DNA from: Sphingomonadaceae bacterium
GTDB lineage: Bacteria; Pseudomonadota; Alphaproteobacteria; Sphingomonadales; Sphingomonadaceae
Direction: 5' to 3'
NCBI GenBank assembly: GCA_025359445.1
Contig: JANYGB010000031.1
Location: 52,868-116,867 of the forward strand
Length of the DNA stretch: 64,000 bases
In this document: positions 59,296 to 64,000 of the stretch, piece by piece
Position numbering within the stretch: position 1 is the stretch's first letter
Layout: each line of letters begins with the position of its first letter
Notes under the pieces: model-generated
The model's input: the letters and a program-made list of their open reading frames with translations, nothing else
The model's database searches: none
Told to the model about the DNA's origin: nothing
Translations under genes and position numbers: made by a program

Positions 59296-61425
59296 ATGTA
59301 CCGCACCGCTGCACTCGTCATTTCCGCGCTGGCTCTGGCGACACCCGCCATGGCCTATCAGGCCGAAATCCGCCGCGACGATTGGGGGATCGCCCACATC
59401 AAGGGCCACACCGACGCCGACGCGGTGTACGGGATGATCTACGCCCAGGCCGAGGACGACTTCAACCGGATCGAAATGAACTACCTGACCAACCTTGGCC
59501 GCAGCGCCGAGGCGGATGGTGAAGGCGCGATCTGGGGCGACTTGCGCCAGCGCTTGTGGATCGATCCCGCCGAACTGCAAATGCAGTATGCCAAAAGTCC
59601 CCCGTGGCTGCGCGCGCTGATGCGGGGCTGGGCGGCAGGACTCAACCAGTACCTTGCCGATCACCCCGAGGTGCACCCCAAAGTCATCACGCACTTCGAG
59701 CCGTGGATGGCGCTGAGCTTTTCCGAAGGCAGCATCGGCGGGGACATCGAAAACGTGCCGCTGTCGCAGTTGGAGGCTTTCTACACCGGGCGGCAAATCG
59801 CGTTGACTAGCAACGAACGCGGACTCGAATTCAGGGAACCGCTCGGCTCGAACGGCTTTGCCATCGGCCCCTCGCACAGCGCTAGCGGCCACCCGTTGCT
59901 GCTGATCAATCCGCACACCAGCTTCTTCTTCCGCTCTGAACTGCAAGTCGAAAGCGATGCGGGGCTCCATGCCTACGGCGCAGTCACCTGGGGGCAGTTC
60001 TTCGTCTATCAGGGGTTTAACGAGGCTGCCGGGTGGATGCACACTTCAAGCACGGTCGACAATATCGACGAGTTTTCCGAAACCACCATGGCGCGACCGC
60101 GCGGCGGCTATGCCTATCGCTATGGCAAGGAAGTGCTGCCGGTCTCGCAGAAGCGAGTGACGCTGGCCTACCGCAAGAGCGACGGCACCATGGGGCGCCG
60201 CACCTTCACCACTTACGCCACCCGTCACGGCCCGATCACGCGTTCTGAGGGCGGCAAGTGGATCGCCACCGCGTTGATGAACAAGCCAGTCGCAGCGCTC
60301 CAGCAGAGCTTCCTGCGCACCAAGGTCCATTCGGTCGCCGAATTCCGCAAGGTTGGGGCGCTCAACGCGAACAGCTCTAACAACACCTTGTTTGCCGACA
60401 ACCGCGGCGAATTCGCTTTCTTCGCGCCGCAGTTCATGCCGATCCGCGCGGCCCGGTTCGACTACACCAAGCCGGTTGATGGCAGCAATCCGGCGACCGA
60501 CTGGAAGGGCTTTCACAGCATGGCCAGCCTCCCACAAGTGGTCAATCCAGCCAACGGCTGGGTCTTCAACGTCAACGACGGCCCGTGGTGGGCTGCGGGC
60601 AAGGACAGCCCCAAGCAAGCCGCCTACCCGCGCTATCTCGACAGCGAAGGCATCCAGCCGCGCACTCCGCACGCAATTGCGGTGCTCTCGGCGCGGCCGA
60701 CTTTCACGCTCGATCAGCTGGTCGAGGCGGCTTACGATCCGTGGCTGCCAAGCTTCGCAGAAATGATCCCCGGATTGGTCGCGGCGCAAGCCCGCAATCC
60801 TGATCAGGCCCGCGCCGAGGCGGTGGCGCTGCTCGGCAAATGGGACAACCGCTGGAGCCTGACCTCGACCGAGACCAGCCTCGCAGTGTTCTGGGGGGAG
60901 GCGCTGTGGGAGCGCGGCAAGGATCCGGCCGCCGCGCTGGGCATCGGGGTGGGCGCATGGATCGGGACCAAAGCCAGCGATTCCGACAAGCTCGCCGCGC
61001 TCGATTCTGCCATGGCCCGGCTCAAGGCCGATTTCGGTTCGTGGCAAGTACCGTGGGGCGAGATCAACCGCTATCAGCGCAACGACGGGGCCATCCAGCA
61101 GACTTTCGACGACACCAAGCCCAGCGTCGCAGTGCCGTTCGCCTCAGCCCAATGGGGCTCGCTCGCCAGCTTCGGGGCTAAACGCTATCCTGGAACCAAG
61201 CGCTATTACGGCACTTACGGCAACAGCTTCGTCGCCGCGGTTGAGTTTGGCCCGAGGGTTCGCGCCCGCGCGGTAACTGCCGGCGGCGAAAGCGGTGAAC
61301 CTTCATCGCCGCACTTCGGCGATCAGGTTGGCAGGTACGCGGCGGGCAACCTGCGTCCGGTGTACTTCTGGCCCGAGGACCAGAAGGGTCACATCGTGTC
61401 GAGCAAGGTGGTTAGGGGGAAATGA
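59296..61425 (+). CDS. Penicillin-acylase-family N-terminal nucleophile hydrolase
   Basis: The 709-residue precursor begins with a signal peptide (YRTAALVISALALATPAMAY). Penicillin-acylase-family features are RRDDWGIAHIKGHTDADAVY near the N-terminus, which corresponds to the alpha chain, and the auto-cleavage site at Ser185 in EPLGSNGFAIGPS, the start of the beta chain and the catalytic nucleophile. The beta chain includes NPHTSFFFRSELQVESDAGL and NANSSNNTLFADNRGEFAFF. Members hydrolyse amides such as acyl-homoserine lactones or beta-lactams; the substrate cannot be assigned. A GAGGGG site precedes ATG 59296. A composite repeat follows the stop. Confidence 0.93.
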   Translation: MYRTAALVISALALATPAMAYQAEIRRDDWGIAHIKGHTDADAVYGMIYAQAEDDFNRIEMNYLTNLGRSAEADGEGAIWGDLRQRLWIDPAELQMQYAKSPPWLRALMRGWAAGLNQYLADHPEVHPKVITHFEPWMALSFSEGSIGGDIENVPLSQLEAFYTGRQIALTSNERGLEFREPLGSNGFAIGPSHSASGHPLLLINPHTSFFFRSELQVESDAGLHAYGAVTWGQFFVYQGFNEAAGWMHTSSTVDNIDEFSETTMARPRGGYAYRYGKEVLPVSQKRVTLAYRKSDGTMGRRTFTTYATRHGPITRSEGGKWIATALMNKPVAALQQSFLRTKVHSVAEFRKVGALNANSSNNTLFADNRGEFAFFAPQFMPIRAARFDYTKPVDGSNPATDWKGFHSMASLPQVVNPANGWVFNVNDGPWWAAGKDSPKQAAYPRYLDSEGIQPRTPHAIAVLSARPTFTLDQLVEAAYDPWLPSFAEMIPGLVAAQARNPDQARAEAVALLGKWDNRWSLTSTETSLAVFWGEALWERGKDPAAALGIGVGAWIGTKASDSDKLAALDSAMARLKADFGSWQVPWGEINRYQRNDGAIQQTFDDTKPSVAVPFASAQWGSLASFGAKRYPGTKRYYGTYGNSFVAAVEFGPRVRARAVTAGGESGEPSSPHFGDQVGRYAAGNLRPVYFWPEDQKGHIVSSKVVRGK

Positions 61426-61536
61426 CTACACCGTCATCCCGGCGCAGGCCGGGACCCAGTCGCGACAAACAATCGACGTAGCTTCGCGACGACATTATTC
61501 TTTGCGCTCGGTTCCGGCCTGCGCCGGAATGACGAA
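61426..61536. repeat. Composite 110-bp REP element, copy B
   Basis: The second copy of the element at 39421-39530, in the opposite orientation. It starts with CGTCATCCCGGCGCAGGCCG at 61432 and ends with GGCGCCGGAATGACG-type sequence. Its centre, read on the minus strand, has ATGTCGTCGCGAAGCTACGT and TTGTTTG, matching copy A almost base for base. The copy begins one base after the acylase stop and ends 20 bases before msrA. Confidence 0.85.
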
Positions 61537-61556
61537 CGGGAGGGTGGTGCGCAAAG

Positions 61557-62087
61557 CTAAGCTTTCAACTTCTCAGCAAAACCCTTCTGCAGCTTCGCCA
61601 GTTTGGGCGGGATCACCGCGAGGCAGTATGGATTGCGCTGGCCTTCGCCTTGCCAGTATTCCTGGTGGTAATCCTCAGCCGGGTACCAGGTGGCCGGACC
61701 TTCGATCGTAGTCACTGCCTTTTGCCCGGGATGCGCGTCGTTCCAGCGCGCAATTGCGGCGTCGCCCTCGTCCCGCTGGGCGTTATCCAGCGGGAACAGC
61801 GCAGAGCGGTACTGGGTACCAACATCGCCGCCCTGGCGGTTGAGCTGAGTCGGATCGTGGGTGGCAAAATGAATGTCGAGCAAGTCGGCAAGGCTAACCA
61901 CGTTTTCATCGAAAGTCAGCTTGATCGCCTCGGCATGCCCGGTCCCGCCGCCGCACACCTGTTTGTAAGTCGGGTCCGGATTGGCGCCGCCGATATAGCC
62001 GCTTTCCACCGCACTGACCCCGTCGATGGAGCGGAACACTGCCTCGACGCACCAGAAACAGCCGCCGGCGATAATGGCTTCAGCCAT
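61557..62087 (-). CDS. msrA: Peptide-methionine (S)-S-oxide reductase
   Basis: MsrA repairs oxidised methionine (S-sulfoxide) in proteins with thioredoxin. The 176-residue product has the catalytic GGCFWC near the N-terminus (Cys10 nucleophile and Cys13), then FRSIDGVSAVESGYIGGANPDPTYKQVCGG, shown in part, and HFATHDPTQLNRQGGDVGTQ, diagnostic of MsrA. Length is usual. AGGAG sits seven bases before ATG 62087. It is divergent from aguB, with 98 bases between. Confidence 0.98.
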   Translation of the reverse strand: MAEAIIAGGCFWCVEAVFRSIDGVSAVESGYIGGANPDPTYKQVCGGGTGHAEAIKLTFDENVVSLADLLDIHFATHDPTQLNRQGGDVGTQYRSALFPLDNAQRDEGDAAIARWNDAHPGQKAVTTIEGPATWYPAEDYHQEYWQGEGQRNPYCLAVIPPKLAKLQKGFAEKLKA

Positions 62088-62185
62088 GCGAATTCTCCTA
62101 ATCCAATTGTTGCGTCCAAGATGGGATGCACCCGGTCATTCGGCAATGGTGGACTTGGCGTTACAAGCGAAATATGCCGCCTGGC

Positions 62186-63037
62186 ATGACCACATTGACC
62201 ATCGCCGCATTGCAATTGCCGCTTGGCTCGCCCGACGAGGCTGAGAATATCGCCGCCGTCTCTGCGCTGGTCGAACAGGCCGCCGCGCAAGGCGCGCAGG
62301 TGGTGCTCCCGCCCGAGCTGTTTTCCGGGCCGTACTTCTGCAAGGAGGAGGACGAGGCGCTGTTCCTGTTGTCCCGGCCGACGAGCGAGCATCCGTCGGT
62401 CAAGGCGATGCAAGCGCTCGCCGCCGGCCTGAAAATCGCCATCCCGACCAGCTTTTTCGAGCGCGACGGCCCGCATCACTACAACACCATGGCGATGATC
62501 GGCCCTGACGGCGGGATCATGGGCACGTACCGCAAGAGCCACATTCCCGATGGGCCGGGCTACGAGGAAAAATTTTATTTCCGCCCCGGCAATGACGGGT
62601 TCAAGGTCTGGGACCTGTTCGGCTGCAAGGTCGGCATCGGGATCTGCTGGGACCAATGGTTCCCCGAATGCGCGCGGGTGATGGCGCTGATGGGGGCGGA
62701 AGTGCTGCTGTACCCGACCGCAATCGGCTCCGAGCCTTACGACGATACGTTCGACACCAGCCGGATGTGGCGCCGCGCCATGCAAGGCCATGCTGTTTCC
62801 AACTGCATGCCGGTGGTTGCCGCGAACCGAATCGGCGCGGAGGACGGGCAGCGGTTTTACGGGCACTCGTTCATTACTGACGAGTGGGGCGATCTGGTTA
62901 GCGAGTTCGGCGGCGAGGAGATCGGCGCTCTGGTGGCCCAGCTCGATCTGGCGCGCGCCGCCAAACACCGCGCGGGCATGGGGTTCTTCCGCGATCGCCG
63001 CCCGCAGCTCTACGGGCGGATTGCCGAGGATAGCTAA
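62186..63037 (+). CDS. aguB: N-carbamoylputrescine amidase
   Basis: AguB hydrolyses N-carbamoylputrescine to putrescine, CO2 and ammonia, the step after AguA. The 283-residue nitrilase-family enzyme has the Glu-Lys-Cys triad: Glu44 in LPPELFSGPYF, Lys117 in TYRKSHIPDGPGYEEKF and Cys154 in VGIGICWDQWFPECARVMAL. HRAGMGFFRDRRPQLYG near the C-terminus is also typical. The start at ATG 62186 is chosen because the family begins with MTTLTIAALQL. One base separates its stop from the TTG start of folK. Confidence 0.96.
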   Translation: MTTLTIAALQLPLGSPDEAENIAAVSALVEQAAAQGAQVVLPPELFSGPYFCKEEDEALFLLSRPTSEHPSVKAMQALAAGLKIAIPTSFFERDGPHHYNTMAMIGPDGGIMGTYRKSHIPDGPGYEEKFYFRPGNDGFKVWDLFGCKVGIGICWDQWFPECARVMALMGAEVLLYPTAIGSEPYDDTFDTSRMWRRAMQGHAVSNCMPVVAANRIGAEDGQRFYGHSFITDEWGDLVSEFGGEEIGALVAQLDLARAAKHRAGMGFFRDRRPQLYGRIAEDS

Positions 63038-63038
63038 G

Positions 63039-63533
63039 TTGGGCCAGCGCTATCTGATTGCGCTGGGTTCGAACCAGCGGCATGTCCGGCTTGGCTCGCC
63101 CGAACAGGTGTTGGTGGCCGCGCTGCTCGATCTGAACCGCAAGGGCCTCAAGCTGATGGCCAGCGCAAAGACCATTCGCAGCGCCCCCCTTGGCCCCTCG
63201 CGCCGCCGCTATGCCAACAGCGTGGCGCTGGTGAAAAGCAAGCTCGATCCGCCCGAACTGCTCGCCCGGCTCAAACACATCGAGGCCAAGTTCGGCCGCC
63301 GCCGCGGCGGCCAGCGCTGGACTGCGCGGGTGCTCGATCTCGATATTGTGCTGTGGAGCGGCGGGGTCTGGTCCTCGCCCGGACTGACCGTGCCGCATCG
63401 CGAGTTTCGCGGGCGCAGCTTCGTGCTCGCCCCGGCGCTGACCATCGCCGGTACCTGGCGTGATCCCATAACCGCTCTTTCGCTCCGCCACCTGCAAGCT
63501 CGCTTGACCCGCCCGCTCCCCGCCCCTAGGTGA
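63039..63533 (+). CDS. folK: 2-amino-4-hydroxy-6-hydroxymethyldihydropteridine pyrophosphokinase (TTG start)
   Basis: FolK transfers pyrophosphate to the pterin in folate synthesis. The 164-residue product shows YLIALGSNQR at the N-terminus, SRRRYANSVALV in place of the usual PxFxNxV, the ATP/Mg motif RWTARVLDLDIVLW, and VPHREFRGRSFVLAPAL. The sequence in the ALGSN region must start at TTG 63039, because no ATG occurs before ALGSN in this frame. GAGGA lies eight bases upstream, which supports it. The gene follows aguB with one base between; the tRNA-Lys begins 11 bases after its stop. FolK is slightly short of the usual 160-180 residues but complete. Confidence 0.93.
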   Translation: MGQRYLIALGSNQRHVRLGSPEQVLVAALLDLNRKGLKLMASAKTIRSAPLGPSRRRYANSVALVKSKLDPPELLARLKHIEAKFGRRRGGQRWTARVLDLDIVLWSGGVWSSPGLTVPHREFRGRSFVLAPALTIAGTWRDPITALSLRHLQARLTRPLPAPR

Positions 63534-63544
63534 GCGGCGCGTGA

Positions 63545-63620
63545 GGGCCCTTAGCTCAGTCGGTAGAGCAACTGACTTTTAATCAGTAGGTCGCTGGTTC
63601 GAACCCAGCAGGGCTCACCA
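63545..63620 (+). tRNA. tRNA-Lys (anticodon TTT)
   Basis: A 76-base cloverleaf. Acceptor stem GGGCCCT pairs with AGGGCTC (one G-U pair), D arm GCTC...GAGC, anticodon arm ACTGA-CTTTTAA-TCAGT with TTT anticodon, variable loop AGGTC, T arm GCTGG-TTCGAAC-CCAGC and encoded 3' CCA. A TTT anticodon reads AAA/AAG, so lysine. It follows folK by 11 bases. Confidence 0.97.
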
Positions 63621-63936
63621 CGTTTTCAATGGCTTACGGGCGCAAGCCTGCGCGCGCAGATGCTCTGGCAACCACCGGGCAACCACGCGCCATTACATGG
63701 CGGCATTCCGGCTGGGTTGGGCCCGAGGCTTTCAGCATCGCTTAGCAGCGTTGCCTTGAATGTCGTTGTTTGGGGACTTTCCGGAATGTCGGCTTCTCGT
63801 TTGTGACTCGCGTATTGCAGTCGCTCTCGGCGTCTCCATTGCATGTCTACTAGGCGCGCAAGTGTCCGTCGTCAGAACATTTGGCGCAAAGTGCGGCGTA
63901 GATTAGCGGAGTGCAGGCCTCGTCTTGGGGTTGATG
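63621..63936. other. Non-coding-looking stretch downstream of tRNA-Lys
   Basis: This 316-base stretch has no recognisable gene. GC content and base pattern are lower and less regular than in the neighbouring genes. A minus-strand frame at 63626-63844 has no family match. Such a region just 3' of a tRNA is where integrative elements commonly insert, but no integrase gene is visible within the window. Confidence 0.4.
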
Positions 63937-64000
63937 TTAGGCGGCAAGCTTGCGGTGTTGCAAGCGCCGATGCTCGATGGTCTTTCGCTTGATCCTTTCA
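63937..64000 (-). CDS. 3' end of an unidentified gene at the right edge
   Basis: Read on the minus strand, 20 codons ERIKRKTIEHRRLQHRKLAA precede TAA at 63939-63937; the gene continues beyond the window. The tail is very basic, as in DNA-binding proteins, transposases or recombinases, but 20 residues are not enough to name a family. The basic tail fits a mobile-element protein near the tRNA, which remains a guess. Confidence 0.3.
   Translation of the reverse strand, partial: ERIKRKTIEHRRLQHRKLAA

Noticed and set aside
63626..63844. Minus-strand frame of 72 codons after tRNA-Lys
   Set aside because: No recognised family and the codon pattern is unlike neighbouring genes; possibly a remnant, not supported as a gene.
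1..64000. CRISPR array, complete insertion sequence, rRNA operon or prophage
   Set aside because: No regularly spaced repeats, no transposase with terminal repeats, no rRNA sequence and no structural phage genes were seen; repeated units found are palindromic intergenic elements.

Overview
The window is a GC-rich chromosomal segment of an alphaproteobacterium, almost certainly of the order Sphingomonadales (Sphingomonas, Novosphingobium or Erythrobacter type). This rests on the leuS-lptE-holA block preceded by a DUF3576 lipoprotein, the HTH-DUF4019 regulator, the DUF6356 protein, the many TonB/outer-membrane proteins, the P450 plus acyl-CoA synthetase pair, and palindromic intergenic repeats of the GTCATCCCGG type. 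No species can be named from the sequence alone. Coding density is high, nearly every gene is a housekeeping or envelope gene, and I see no prophage, CRISPR array or complete insertion sequence.

Layout. 1-138: start of a gene leaving the window (probably a polyprenyl-linked sugar transferase). 223-4819 (minus): holA, lptE, leuS and a DUF3576 lipoprotein. 5073-9416: a small outer-membrane protein, acetoacetyl-CoA reductase, a membrane-tethered LuxR-type regulator, a ribbon-helix-helix protein, a glycine-zipper protein with TonB, and a small membrane protein. 9484-14473: murA, galU, a two-component system and a divergent small secreted protein. 14955-19661: a 1568-residue autotransporter. 20023-22904: an acyl-CoA synthetase/P450 operon behind a clear palindrome. 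23134-27538: M23 peptidase with a structured leader, bcp and glnE. 27655-34859: M28 peptidase, agmatine deiminase and a tightly coupled glycoconjugate cluster (DUF2334, two GT4 glycosyltransferases, a polytopic membrane protein, DUF2141). 34919-39400: HPPD with a VOC partner, a TonB-dependent receptor, an Lrp regulator and DUF6356. 39546-43842: YeiH transporter, a lipoprotein-type quinohemoprotein alcohol dehydrogenase and a secreted dienelactone-hydrolase-like protein. 44007-51914: an orphan protein, an SPFH/NfeD pair, a class A penicillin-binding protein, DegP and HflKC. 52032-59149: Mrp, an orphan molybdopterin subunit, ferrochelatase, a second P450, SdhAF4 and RsmB. 59296-63620: a penicillin-acylase-family enzyme, MsrA, N-carbamoylputrescine amidase, FolK and tRNA-Lys(UUU). 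The last 380 bases are less typical and end in the 3' end of an unidentified reading frame.

How the parts work together. Cell-envelope construction and quality control dominate: MurA, the class A PBP and the M23 peptidase act on peptidoglycan; LptE on LPS export; GalU and the two GT4 enzymes on sugar chains; DegP, HflKC, SPFH/NfeD, Bcp and MsrA on protein quality and oxidative damage. AguA (29 kb) and AguB (62 kb) are the two consecutive steps from agmatine to putrescine but lie 32 kb apart. Two P450s, an acyl-CoA synthetase and HPPD point to catabolism of lipid-like and aromatic compounds.

The least explained signals are (i) a predicted pseudoknot plus hairpin leader upstream of the M23 peptidase, (ii) the translationally coupled 30.4-34.9 kb glycoconjugate cluster, (iii) two 110-bp copies of a composite palindromic repeat, and (iv) several well-formed operator-like sites (4.94, 14.1, 22.95 and 56.3 kb). 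All functional calls come from reading the sequence and from knowledge of protein families; no database search was run.
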